From the NCBI RefSeq assembly GCF_020215705.1, contig NZ_JAIWNB010000014.1, positions 62,001 through 126,000 on the forward strand: 64,000 bases of DNA, written 5' to 3'. Positions 23,436 to 32,040 of the stretch are shown here, piece after piece. The notes beneath the pieces were generated by a model. It was not told where the DNA came from, ran no database searches, and saw nothing but the letters and a program-made list of their open reading frames with translations. The position numbers were made by a program, and so were the translations under genes. The DNA comes from Nonomuraea aurantiaca (GTDB taxonomy: Bacteria; Actinomycetota; Actinomycetes; Streptosporangiales; Streptosporangiaceae). Within the stretch, counting starts at the first letter, position 1, and every line of letters starts with the position of its first letter.

Positions 23436-25280
23436 GTGGCGACGAGCGAGACGACGGCGGGGGCCCGTCATTGGCTGCGCGGCGGGGACGCCGTGATGGC
23501 CACCGCCCTGGCGATGATCGCCGTGCAGCTCGTCTGGAAGTCCAGCCTCGTCCGGCGTACGTACTTCCGCCAGGACGACTTCACCTTCATCGCCCGCGGC
23601 CTGGAGCACGACCTGACGTGGGACTACCTCATGCGGGTCGACTACGGTCACCTGGTCCCCGGCCCGTTCGCGATCCAGTGGGCGATGGGCCGCCTGGGCG
23701 TTTACAACGACGTCCTGGCGCACGTCGTGACGGTCACCCTGCTGGGCGCGGCGGGCCTGGCCCTGCTGCGGCTGCTGCGCCTGCTGTTCGGGGCGCGCCC
23801 GGCCATCCTGGTGCCGCTGGCGTTCTACCTGCTGACCCCGATGACCATCTCCTCGCTGTCGTGGTGGGCGGTGGTGATCGAGACGCTGCCGTTCCAGATC
23901 GCGCTGCCGATGGCGCTGTGCTCGCACGTCCTCTACACCAGGACGGGCCGCTTCAGGCACGCGCTGGCCGCGGCGGGTTGGACGCTGTTCGCCATGGCGT
24001 TCTTCGTCAAGGCGCCGTTCATCCTGCTGCTGGCCGTGGCGCTGAGCATGGGCTGGCTCGGCTGGAACTGGCGACGGCAGTGGCGGGCCCTGCTGCTGTA
24101 CGCGGGCCTGCTCGCTGTCTACGCGGCCGTCTTCTTCCGCCAGCTCCTCACCTCCGTGCAGCTCACCAACGACACGATCCAGCCCAGCCTGCCCGACGCG
24201 GGGCTCGCGGCGAAGTTCGCCTGGACGCTGCTGTCCAGCTCACTGGTGCCGACGTCGCTGGGCGGGCCCTGGCAGTGGCGGCCGATCGGCGAGGACTACG
24301 CGATGGCGGGGACGCCGCCCGCGCTGGTCTGGGCCGGGCTCGGCGTCGCGGTGGTCGTGCTGGCGGTCTCGGTGCTCTTGCGGCGGCGGGCCTGGCTGGC
24401 GTGGCTGGTGCTGCTCGCCTACTTCGCGCTGGCCGACGTGGTGCCCGTCATGATCGGCCGGATCCGGCAGCTCGGGCCGGACCTGAGCGGGGCCGAGCTG
24501 CGCTACGTCTCGTCCACGGCCACGGTCGTGGCGATCGCCATCGGCCTGGCGTTCATCCCGCTCACCGGCGAGGAACGTCCCTGGCTGCGCGCCTGGCCGC
24601 GCCTCAGGTTCGCCTGGCTCCCGCTGGCCGCCGCGATCGCGATCGGCTCGGTCTGGTCGGTCGCGGCCTACGCCCGCCTGCCGTTCGGCGCGGACGTCAA
24701 GAGCTACGTCGAGACCGGCCGGCTGGCGCTCAAGCGCGCCCCGGACCACGCGGTCGTGCTGGACACGCACGTGCCCGCCAAGGTCGTCTACCCGATCTTC
24801 TTCTACGACTACGCGCTGGCCTCGAAGGTGCTCGGCCCGATCGCGCCGCACCCGGTGACCTGGACCAGGCGGCTCAGCGGCCCGGTGCGCAGCCCGCTCA
24901 CCTTCGACCCGCAGGGCCGCCTGCGCCCGGTGAGCATCGACGGGCTGACGATCCCCCAGCCGGCCGGCTGCCGGCCGGTCGGCGCGGGCGAGGTCCGCTT
25001 CCGGCTGCCGGCCCGGCTGCCCGAGGGCGAGTGGACGGTCCAGGTCGGCTACCTCAACCCGGCCGCCACCCGGCTGTCGGTACGGCTCGGCGCGGGGCAG
25101 GACGAGGTGGCCGCGGAGAAGGGGTTCGGCTGGACGTTCGCCGCGCTCAAGGGCGGCGGGAGCGAGCTCGTCATCCGTACGGCGGACGGCCCGGACGCCT
25201 GCCTCGGCGAGATCAAGATCGGCATCCCGAGACCATGGGCCGACGGGACGCCGAGCCCGCTCCAGCCGGTCACCCCCTGA
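23436..25280 (+). CDS. Polytopic membrane protein, GT-C-like
   Basis: A 614-residue protein with about ten to twelve membrane helices and a C-terminal extracytoplasmic domain (from about residue 430). The first loop has YFRQDDFTFIARGLEHDL, an acidic pair typical of GT-C transferases and of DUF2079/ArnT-like enzymes. WWAVVIETLPFQIALPM follows. No substrate can be assigned. The GTG start is preceded by GGAGGGGG. It is divergent from the previous membrane protein and closes the envelope-glycan block. Confidence 0.7.
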   Translation: MATSETTAGARHWLRGGDAVMATALAMIAVQLVWKSSLVRRTYFRQDDFTFIARGLEHDLTWDYLMRVDYGHLVPGPFAIQWAMGRLGVYNDVLAHVVTVTLLGAAGLALLRLLRLLFGARPAILVPLAFYLLTPMTISSLSWWAVVIETLPFQIALPMALCSHVLYTRTGRFRHALAAAGWTLFAMAFFVKAPFILLLAVALSMGWLGWNWRRQWRALLLYAGLLAVYAAVFFRQLLTSVQLTNDTIQPSLPDAGLAAKFAWTLLSSSLVPTSLGGPWQWRPIGEDYAMAGTPPALVWAGLGVAVVVLAVSVLLRRRAWLAWLVLLAYFALADVVPVMIGRIRQLGPDLSGAELRYVSSTATVVAIAIGLAFIPLTGEERPWLRAWPRLRFAWLPLAAAIAIGSVWSVAAYARLPFGADVKSYVETGRLALKRAPDHAVVLDTHVPAKVVYPIFFYDYALASKVLGPIAPHPVTWTRRLSGPVRSPLTFDPQGRLRPVSIDGLTIPQPAGCRPVGAGEVRFRLPARLPEGEWTVQVGYLNPAATRLSVRLGAGQDEVAAEKGFGWTFAALKGGGSELVIRTADGPDACLGEIKIGIPRPWADGTPSPLQPVTP

Positions 25281-25304
25281 GCCCCTTCCCCAGGTGCCCG
25301 TGGA

Positions 25305-25328
25305 GGGCCGGGCCCCCGAGCCCGGCCC
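25305..25328. terminator. Bidirectional hairpin between convergent genes
   Basis: GGGCCGGGC and GCCCGGCCC form a perfect 9-bp stem with a six-base loop. It lies between the stops of the membrane protein (plus) and the acyl-CoA dehydrogenase (minus), so it can serve both. Confidence 0.65.
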
Positions 25329-25334
25329 CCGCCG

Positions 25335-27512
25335 TCATTTACCCGGCTCAGGGTCCCTGGGCAGGCCGAGCATGCGCTCCCCGATGATGTTCAGCTGCAC
25401 CTCCGTGGTGCCACCGTAGATGGTCATCGCCCGGGTGGCGAGCACCGCCCGGTTCCAGTAGCCGGCGTCGCCGAGCTTCATGTCGGCGGCCACCACGGCC
25501 GCGGACCCCAGCAGCTCCACCGCGGACTCCGAGACGTGCTGGGCGTGCGCGGTGGACAGCAGCTTGCGCACCGAGGCGTCCGCGCCGGGCTCGGCCCCCG
25601 CCAGCTGCTTGAGCGTCACCCGCAGCGACAGCGCGTTGATCGAGTGTCCCTCGCAGATCACCTGCGCGACCTGGTACGCCTCGACCGGCGACAGCTCGCG
25701 CCCGAGCCGGCCGATCAGCCCGAGCAGGTCCGGCACGGACGCGCCCGTGCCGCCTGAGCCGGATGAGAGCGAGACCCGCTCGTTCGACAGCGTGTTGCGG
25801 GCGACCTTCCAGCCCTGCCCGACCTCGCCCACGACCAGCTCGTCCGGCACGAACACGTCGTCCAGGAAGACCTCGTTGAACAGGTTCTCGCCGGTCATCT
25901 CGGTCAGCGGCCGGACCGTGACCCCCGGCGCCTTCATGTCGACCAGGAAGTAGGTGATGCCCTCGTGCTTGGAGCCCTCGGAGGAGTTGCGGGCGATGCA
26001 GATGCCCCACTCGGCGACGTGCGCGACCGAGGTCCACACCTTCTGGCCGTTGAGCTTCCAGCCGCCCTCGACCTTGTCCGCCTTCATCTGCAGCGAGGCC
26101 AGGTCGGATCCGGCGCCGGGCTCGGAGAAGAGCTGGCACCAGATCATCTCGCCGCCGAGTGTCTTGAGCAGGAAGCGTTCCTGCTGCTCGGGGGTGCCGT
26201 ACGTGACGATCGACGGCACCACCCACGCGCCGATGATCATCGCGGGCAGCTTCACCCGCGCGGCCTTGAGCTCCTGGGCGATCAGCACCTGCTCCAGCGG
26301 CTTGGCGCCGCGGCCCCACGGCTTGGGCAGGTGCGGCATGACCAGGCCGCGCGCGGCCAGCGCCCGCTTCTGCTCCGTGCCCTCCAGCTCCTTCAGCGAC
26401 GCGATCTCCGCGCGGATCGACTCGCGCAGCTCTTCGGCGTCCTCGGGCAGGTCGAGCTCCATCTCGCGCGTGACGCCCTGCAGGGCGAGCGCGGTGACGG
26501 TGGCCGCCCACTCGGCCGACGAGCCGAGCAGCGCGCGGATCGTGAGCGCGCGGCGGTAGTAGAGGTGGACGTCGTGCTCGTAGGTGTAGCCGATGCCGCC
26601 GAAGGTCTGGATGGCGTCCTTGGCGCACTGCACGGCCGCGTCGGGCGCCATCACGGCGGCGATGGCGGCGGCGTAGTCCAGTTCCTTGCCGTCGGCGCGG
26701 GTGGCGTCCCAGACGGTGGCGCGCGCCTGCTCCAGCGCCACGAGCATGCGCGACAGCTTGTGCTTGATGCCCTGGAACTGGCCGATCGGGCGGCCGAACT
26801 GGACGCGGACCTTCGCGTAGTCGGCGGCGGCCGTCACGCACCAGGAGGCCAGGCCCGCGGCCTCGGCGCCGAGCAGGATCGCGGCGAGATTGCGTACGTC
26901 GGAGCTCTGGACGCCGCCCAGGATGCCCAGGTCGGGCACCAGCACCTCCGACAGCTCCACCTTGGCCACCGGCCTGGTCAGGTCGAGGGACTTGATCTCC
27001 GTGACGGTGGCCGACGAGGCGTCGATGATGACCCATTCCTCGCCCTCGGCCGTGGCGACCGGCAGCACCAGCGCGTCGGCCAGCGAGGCGCCGAGCACGT
27101 TCTCGGCCGTGCCGGAGACGATCAGGCCGCCGTCCTCGGTGAGGGTTCCGGTCAGCGTGCCGGTCAGCGCGACCGCGGCGGTGATCGAGCCGTCGGCGAA
27201 CGACTCCAGGTGCTCGGGCCGCTTGGAGGCGTTGATCACCGCGCTGGCCAGCACCGTCGGCACATACGGCCCCGGCGCCATCCGCTCGGCCAGCGCCTCG
27301 ACGGCGACCGCGGCCTCCAGCAGCCCGTAGCCCGAGCCGCCGAACTCCTCGGGCAGGTGCAGGCCGAGCAGGCCCTGCTCGGCGAGCCCCGACCAGAACG
27401 CGGGACGCCCGTCCGTCCCGGATCGCAGCAGCTCGGCGGGGATGTTCCGCGCCGCCCAGCCGCTCACCGACTCGCGGAGCGCCTCGTGTTCCTCGCTCAA
27501 CCCGATCGCCAT
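25335..27512 (-). CDS. Fused acyl-CoA dehydrogenase (FadE34-like)
   Basis: At 725 residues it is about twice the length of an ordinary acyl-CoA dehydrogenase, because two dehydrogenase modules are joined. Module 1 (about 1-345) has LPEEFGGSGYGLLEAAV and ends with QTFGGIGYTYEHDVHLYYRRA. Module 2 (about 355-725) has MIWCQLFSEPGAGSDLASLQ, GQKVWTSVAHVAEW and IYGGTTEVQLNIIGERML. Mycobacterial FadE34 is such a single-chain version of the heteromeric dehydrogenases that oxidise sterol or bile-acid side-chain CoA esters. The substrate here is inferred from that resemblance. CCAGAA/TTCT elements lie in its leader. Confidence 0.87.
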   Translation of the reverse strand: MAIGLSEEHEALRESVSGWAARNIPAELLRSGTDGRPAFWSGLAEQGLLGLHLPEEFGGSGYGLLEAAVAVEALAERMAPGPYVPTVLASAVINASKRPEHLESFADGSITAAVALTGTLTGTLTEDGGLIVSGTAENVLGASLADALVLPVATAEGEEWVIIDASSATVTEIKSLDLTRPVAKVELSEVLVPDLGILGGVQSSDVRNLAAILLGAEAAGLASWCVTAAADYAKVRVQFGRPIGQFQGIKHKLSRMLVALEQARATVWDATRADGKELDYAAAIAAVMAPDAAVQCAKDAIQTFGGIGYTYEHDVHLYYRRALTIRALLGSSAEWAATVTALALQGVTREMELDLPEDAEELRESIRAEIASLKELEGTEQKRALAARGLVMPHLPKPWGRGAKPLEQVLIAQELKAARVKLPAMIIGAWVVPSIVTYGTPEQQERFLLKTLGGEMIWCQLFSEPGAGSDLASLQMKADKVEGGWKLNGQKVWTSVAHVAEWGICIARNSSEGSKHEGITYFLVDMKAPGVTVRPLTEMTGENLFNEVFLDDVFVPDELVVGEVGQGWKVARNTLSNERVSLSSGSGGTGASVPDLLGLIGRLGRELSPVEAYQVAQVICEGHSINALSLRVTLKQLAGAEPGADASVRKLLSTAHAQHVSESAVELLGSAAVVAADMKLGDAGYWNRAVLATRAMTIYGGTTEVQLNIIGERMLGLPRDPEPGK

Positions 27513-27542
27513 CGCACATCCTCCAGCCAGCCCCGTTATATG

Positions 27543-27572
27543 CCAGAACCATATTCTAGAGCATGCTTCTGG
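27543..27572. promoter_or_regulatory. CCAGAA/TTCT operator cluster before the fused dehydrogenase
   Basis: CCAGAA-N5-TTCTAG (27543-27559) is followed by TTCTGG (27567-27572), so CCAGAA and TTCTGG also form an outer inverted repeat. The cluster lies 31-60 bases upstream of the dehydrogenase ATG. Similar elements occur just before the acyl-CoA ligase at 28625. Confidence 0.5.
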
Positions 27573-27573
27573 C

Positions 27574-28557
27574 CTAGAGGGTCCGTATGTTCTGCGCGAT
27601 CGTGTTCAGGTCACGGTAGTGCGACTTGCCGCTCTGGGGGATCGAGGCGAACAGCATCGCCGGCTTGGTCTTCCCCACCTCGTGGATCGAGACGATGGCC
27701 TGCGAGGTCTTCTGCTTGCCCGAGACCGTGTAGGTCACCTTGTAGCCGACCATCCAGCCCTTGCCCACCGGCACCTTCTGCGATCCGGTCCAGGCGATCG
27801 TGGCGCCCGCCGGATACTGCGTGCGCAGCGTCCAGTTGACGGCCCTGACGGCGAGGTCGCGGTAGTCGGCGCTCTTGGCCGGCTTGGGCTTCGGGGTGGC
27901 GCCGGGGAGCATCGCCGAGCCGATCACGGTGTGCGGGACGGCGACCTTGCCGACGCGCTGGGCGATGGCGAACGGCGCGAACGACTTGGCCGTCCAGGGC
28001 ACGCCCAGACGCGGGTAGCTGATCCCGGTGGCCAGGTCGGAGATGGTGCCGACGGTGAGGGTCGCCGCGCCGGCCTGGTCGGGGTACGCGAGGCTCTTCG
28101 GCACCTCGGGGAGCACGACTCCGGCCGCCGACGGCCTGGGCGAGGCGGAGCCACCCGGCACCGGCGAGATCGGGGCCACCTGCCGCGGAGACTGCTGAGC
28201 GCCCTTCGGCACGTCACCGGAGAAGATCACGAACACCAGCACCACGGCCAGCACAGTCGCGATGATGGCGCCGAGCAGGTAGACGACCTTGATCGGGATG
28301 TCACCGACCCGGGCGAGCAGCCCGCCCTTGAGAGGCGGGGGCGGCGGCGGGATCGGTGGCAGCGGCTGGACCGGCTGACCTTGGCCTGGCTGGACCTGCT
28401 GGGTCGACTGGCCGGGCCGGACCGGTGGATGGTCGGGTGGCTGTGGCCGCTCCACGGGCCGGGGGACCATGACCGTCTCGTCGGCGGGCAGGACGATCTT
28501 CCTGAACGGGGTGGTGGGAGAGTCCGAGGAAGGTATCTGGTCGCCGACGTCCGCCAT
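27574..28557 (-). CDS. Single-pass membrane protein with proline-rich N-terminus, function unknown
   Basis: A 327-residue protein. Residues 1-75 are cytosolic and proline/glutamine-rich (LPPIPPPPPPLKGG). A membrane helix follows (VVYLLGAIIATVLAVVLVFVI, about 90-110), then a serine/proline linker and an extracytoplasmic domain with YRDLAVRAVNWTLRTQYP and a final HYRDLNTIAQNIRTL. No enzymatic motif is seen. The design (disordered tail, one helix, folded outer domain) is common in actinobacterial envelope or kinase-associated proteins. It lies between two fatty-acid/sterol-type genes, but nothing links it to them functionally. Confidence 0.72.
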   Translation of the reverse strand: MADVGDQIPSSDSPTTPFRKIVLPADETVMVPRPVERPQPPDHPPVRPGQSTQQVQPGQGQPVQPLPPIPPPPPPLKGGLLARVGDIPIKVVYLLGAIIATVLAVVLVFVIFSGDVPKGAQQSPRQVAPISPVPGGSASPRPSAAGVVLPEVPKSLAYPDQAGAATLTVGTISDLATGISYPRLGVPWTAKSFAPFAIAQRVGKVAVPHTVIGSAMLPGATPKPKPAKSADYRDLAVRAVNWTLRTQYPAGATIAWTGSQKVPVGKGWMVGYKVTYTVSGKQKTSQAIVSIHEVGKTKPAMLFASIPQSGKSHYRDLNTIAQNIRTL

Positions 28558-28590
28558 GGCTTTCAGGTTACGTTACGAATGAGCGGGATA

Positions 28591-28623
28591 ATTCTGCTAT
28601 TCGCCCGCCAGAATCTAGTTCTG
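28591..28623. promoter_or_regulatory. CCAGAA/TTCT operator cluster before acyl-CoA ligase
   Basis: CAGAATCTAGTTCTG (28609-28623) is a perfect 5-5-5 palindrome ending one base before the first ATG. ATTCTG at 28591-28596 pairs with CAGAAT at 28609-28614 as a wider inverted repeat. A GATAAT that could serve as a -10 element lies at 28587-28592, so binding here would block RNA polymerase or initiation. Confidence 0.5.
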
Positions 28624-28624
28624 T

Positions 28625-30064
28625 ATGGTCGCGGGCATGAGGGGTTTTTACGAGCTCGCCGCCGCCGACCCCGGGCGCCCCGCCCTGCTGGGCCCGGACG
28701 GCGCGACGTACGGGGAGCTGCTCGCCCGCGCCAACCAGGTCTCCCACGGCCTGACCGCGCGCGAGGTGACACCGGGCGACTCGGTGGTGACCGTGCTCAG
28801 GAACGGGCTGGACGCCCTGACCATGATGCTCGCGACGTACCAGATCGGCGTCTATCTCGTACCGGTCAACTGGCACTTCACCGACGAGGAGATCGCCTAC
28901 ATCGTGGCCGACTGCGGCGCGAAGGCCGTGGTCTCCCCCACCGCGCTCACCGCCGGCGAGCTGGCGGCCGGTCAGCCGGACACCGCGCCGGAGCATCGGC
29001 GGGCCGGGTCGATGATGCTCTACACCTCCGGCACGACGGGGCGCCCCAAAGGCGTGCGCCGGCGGCTGCTCCCCCTAACGCCCGAGGAGTTGTACCCGAT
29101 CCTCATGCGCAAGAGCTGGCGGCACTTCGGGCTGCCGGTCGGCGGGGTGCACCTGGTGTGCTCGCAGCTGTACCACTCGGCGCCGTACGGGCAGGCGATG
29201 ATGGCGCTGCAGCTCGGGCACTCGATCGTGGCGCCGGAGCGGTTCGACGCCGCCGAGACCCTGCGGCTGGTGCAGCGGCATCGGGTGACGAACGCGTTCA
29301 TGGTGCCCACGATGTTCCACCGGCTGCTGGCCGTGCCGGATCGGGAGTCGTACGACCTCTCATCGCTGACGCACCTCTACCACGGCGCCGCGCCGTGCCC
29401 GCCCGCGACCAAGCAGGCCATGATCGACTGGCTCGGGCCGGTGCTGTGGGAGTACTACGGCTCCACCGAGGCGGCCGTGGCCACCATGGTGTCGTCGCGG
29501 GAGTGGCTGGCCAGGCCGGGCACGGTCGGCAGGGCGCTCGACGGCATGACGTTCACGATCGTCGGCGACGGCGGCGAGGAGGTGGCGCCCGGGGAGCCGG
29601 GCCTGGTCTACATCGGCGGCGTGAACCGCTTCGAGTACCACGGCGACCCCGGCAAGACGGCCGCCGCCATGCGGGGGGCCGCCTACACCCCCGGCGACAT
29701 CGGCTACCTGGACGAGGCGGGCTACCTGTTCCTGCTCGACCGCAGGACCGACCTCATCATCTCGGGCGGCGTCAACATCTATCCCGCCGAGATCGAGGCG
29801 GTGCTGCTCGAACACCCCTCCGTGGCCGACGTCGCGGTGATCGGCGTACCCGACCCCGAGTGGGGGCAGCGCGTCGTCGCGCTCGTCCAGCCCGCCGAGG
29901 GCGCCGACACCGGCGATCTCACCGCCGAGCTGATGCGGCACTGCGCGCCGCGACTGGCCAAGCTCAAGCACCCGCGCGTCATCGAGTTCCGCGACGCGCT
30001 GCCGCGTACGCCCACCGGCAAACTGAGCAGACGAAACGTCCGAGAGGCGTATCTTTCCGGCTGA
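28625..30064 (+). CDS. Acyl-CoA ligase (FadD family)
   Basis: A 479-residue ligase with YTSGTTGRPKGVRRR near residue 130, WEYYGSTEAAVAT, YTPGDIGYLDEAGYLFLLDRR, SGGVNIYPAEIEAVL and a terminal lysine motif TPTGKLSRRNVREAY. It is close in wording to the ligase at 8021-9571. A second ATG at 28637 (MRGFYELAAADPG) could be the true start; neither has a clear ribosome-binding site, so a leaderless transcript is possible. It is the only gene in its direction after the operator cluster, followed 18 bases later by the protease gene. Confidence 0.85.
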   Translation: MVAGMRGFYELAAADPGRPALLGPDGATYGELLARANQVSHGLTAREVTPGDSVVTVLRNGLDALTMMLATYQIGVYLVPVNWHFTDEEIAYIVADCGAKAVVSPTALTAGELAAGQPDTAPEHRRAGSMMLYTSGTTGRPKGVRRRLLPLTPEELYPILMRKSWRHFGLPVGGVHLVCSQLYHSAPYGQAMMALQLGHSIVAPERFDAAETLRLVQRHRVTNAFMVPTMFHRLLAVPDRESYDLSSLTHLYHGAAPCPPATKQAMIDWLGPVLWEYYGSTEAAVATMVSSREWLARPGTVGRALDGMTFTIVGDGGEEVAPGEPGLVYIGGVNRFEYHGDPGKTAAAMRGAAYTPGDIGYLDEAGYLFLLDRRTDLIISGGVNIYPAEIEAVLLEHPSVADVAVIGVPDPEWGQRVVALVQPAEGADTGDLTAELMRHCAPRLAKLKHPRVIEFRDALPRTPTGKLSRRNVREAYLSG

Positions 30065-30082
30065 CCGGGGCAGTAGCTCTGC

Positions 30083-31165
30083 ATGAGCAAGGTCCTTGCC
30101 GGGATCGTCGCCGCCATGCTGCTGGTCGGCTGCTCAGGGCCGCCGATCACCACCACGGCCCGATCGACGACGCCCACGGCCTCGCCGTCGGCCCGGGCGT
30201 CCGGCGCACCGGAGCCCACCGCCCAGGAGCCCGCGCCGCCATTGGAGCTGGCCTTCGAGCGCGTCATCAAGCAGGTGCTCCCGTCGATCGTGCAGATCAC
30301 CACCACGGAGGGGCTCGGCTCGGGCATCGTGTACGACTCGACGGGACACATCCTGACCAACGCCCACGTCGTGGGCGGGGCGAAGCGGATGACCGTAACC
30401 CTGGCCACGGGCAGCAAGGCGCACGACGCCAGGCTCGTCAAGAGCTTCGGCGGCGGCGACCTGGCCGTCATCAAGGTGGACGACCCGAAGGGGCTGACAC
30501 CGGCCAGGTTCGGCGACTCGTCGAAGCTCCGGGTCGGCCAGCTGGTGCTCGCCATGGGCAACCCGCTGGGACTGTCGGGCAGTGTCACCCAGGGCATCAT
30601 CTCGGCGGTGGGCCGTACCGTGACCGAGCCGCAGGATCCCGACTCGCCCGGCGCGACGATCACCGGCGCCATCCAGACGTCGGCCGCGATCAACCCCGGC
30701 AACAGCGGCGGCGGCCTCGTCGACCTGTCCGGGCAGGTCATCGGCATTCCGACGCTCGCCGCGACGGACCAGGACCTCGGCGGCGGGGCCGCGCCGGGCA
30801 TCGGGTTCGCGATCCCGAGCAACACCGCCACGGACATCGCCGCTCAGATCATCCGCAGCGGCAAGGTCACCAACAGCCACCGGGCCGCGCTCGGCATCAG
30901 GGGCAGTACGGTCATCGGCGACGACAGCCAGGCCGCCGGGGTCGCCGTGGCCAAGGTCGACAAGGGCAGCGCGGCCGCCAAGGCCGGCATCGAGCCGGGG
31001 GACGTGATCATCTCCCTCAACGGCCGGAAGACGTCGACGATGGCCGCGCTGGCCGAGGCGCTGAGCACGCTCCAACCGGGACAGAAGGCCAAGGTAGGGC
31101 TCGTCAGGCTCGACGGCTCGACCACGACGGTCACGGTGACCTTGGGCGTCCTGCCGGGCGAATGA
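30083..31165 (+). CDS. HtrA/DegP-like serine protease lipoprotein with PDZ domain
   Basis: A 360-residue exported protease. The signal peptide ends in LLVGC, a lipobox, so it is probably lipid-anchored outside the membrane. A threonine/serine/proline linker precedes the trypsin-like domain. The triad is readable: His in LTNAHVVGG, Asp in GGGDLAVIKV, Ser in AINPGNSGGGLVD. A C-terminal PDZ domain (about 260-350) includes GSAAAKAGIEPGDVIISLNG. S1C proteases degrade or chaperone misfolded envelope proteins. The gene follows the ligase by 18 bases and could share its transcript. Confidence 0.88.
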   Translation: MSKVLAGIVAAMLLVGCSGPPITTTARSTTPTASPSARASGAPEPTAQEPAPPLELAFERVIKQVLPSIVQITTTEGLGSGIVYDSTGHILTNAHVVGGAKRMTVTLATGSKAHDARLVKSFGGGDLAVIKVDDPKGLTPARFGDSSKLRVGQLVLAMGNPLGLSGSVTQGIISAVGRTVTEPQDPDSPGATITGAIQTSAAINPGNSGGGLVDLSGQVIGIPTLAATDQDLGGGAAPGIGFAIPSNTATDIAAQIIRSGKVTNSHRAALGIRGSTVIGDDSQAAGVAVAKVDKGSAAAKAGIEPGDVIISLNGRKTSTMAALAEALSTLQPGQKAKVGLVRLDGSTTTVTVTLGVLPGE

Positions 31166-31209
31166 CACCGCATTAGGATGACCGTTCTTTTCATCGGAAG
31201 GTGGGACGG

Positions 31210-31972
31210 ATGGCTCATCTGGAGTGCACGCCCGAGGATCTACTGCGTACCGCCCGACGGCGTGGACACGACGTTCGAGCGGGAGCTGGCCGCCGTCCGG
31301 CGCATGCCCGCCGACCGGGTGGCCGCCGACTTCCGGCTCAGCCACCGGGGGCGGCCGGTCGATCCGGCGCTCGACGTTCCGGACGCCGCCGCGCGGGTCG
31401 CCGACGCCCTCGAAGCGCTCTGGACCGAACTGCTCGCCCCCGACTGGCCCCGGCTGCGCGCCCTGCTCGAGCGCGACGTCGTGCGGCGGGCGGGGCGGCT
31501 CGCGGTGTACGGCTGGCTGGAGGTGTTCGGCCGCCTGGGCATCGACATGGAGCTGAAGGAGGAGCGCATCCTGCTCGGCAAGGTCGGCGGCGCCTCCCAC
31601 CGGCTCGGCGGGGTGGGCGTGGTGCTGATGCCGAACGCGTTCGGCGCCACGTATGTCTATCTCGATCCCCCGCGCGCGTACGGCCTGACCTACCCCGCGC
31701 ACGGCGTCGCGGCGCTCTGGGAGCGGGGCTCGCCCGCCGCCGACGGCCTGGTCGCGCTGCTCGGGCGGGGCCGGGCGGCGGTGCTGACGGCGCTCGACAG
31801 CCCGGCCAGCACCAGCCAGCTGGTCGCCTAGCTGTCGATGACGCTTGGCGGGGTGGGCGGTCATCTGGCCGTGTTGCGCCGGGCGGGCCTGGTCTCGCGT
31901 ACGCGCAGCGGCCGGTCGGTCCTCTACAGCCGCACCCAGATGGGCGACGGTCTGGCCCAGCTCACCACCTGA
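31210..31972 (+). pseudogene. Decayed DUF5937/ArsR-type HTH regulator
   Basis: An N-terminal start MAHLECTPEDLLRT in one frame breaks near 31250. The frame one base over continues RIYCVPPDGVDTTFERELAAVR and the regulatory-domain middle (LLAPDWPRLRALLERDVV, VLMPNAFGATYVYL, YPAHGVAALWERG). An in-frame TAG at 31829, where a CAG would fit, is followed in the same frame by a winged-helix end (MTLGGVGGHLAVLRRAGLVSRTRSG) that stops at 31970. The start-to-middle junction also seems to have lost about 50 codons. The family assignment rests on remembered ArsR/DUF5937 architecture. Confidence 0.7.
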
Positions 31973-32040
31973 GCATGGCCGGGCTCACTTGCTTTGACTG
32001 GGCTCCCTGCTTGAGTGTGGCCGCTTTCACGTGAATGGTG

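Noticed and set aside
27442..31176. 1244-codon plus-strand frame across several genes
   Set aside because: It crosses the ends of unrelated real genes and has antisense-like composition; no domain is visible.
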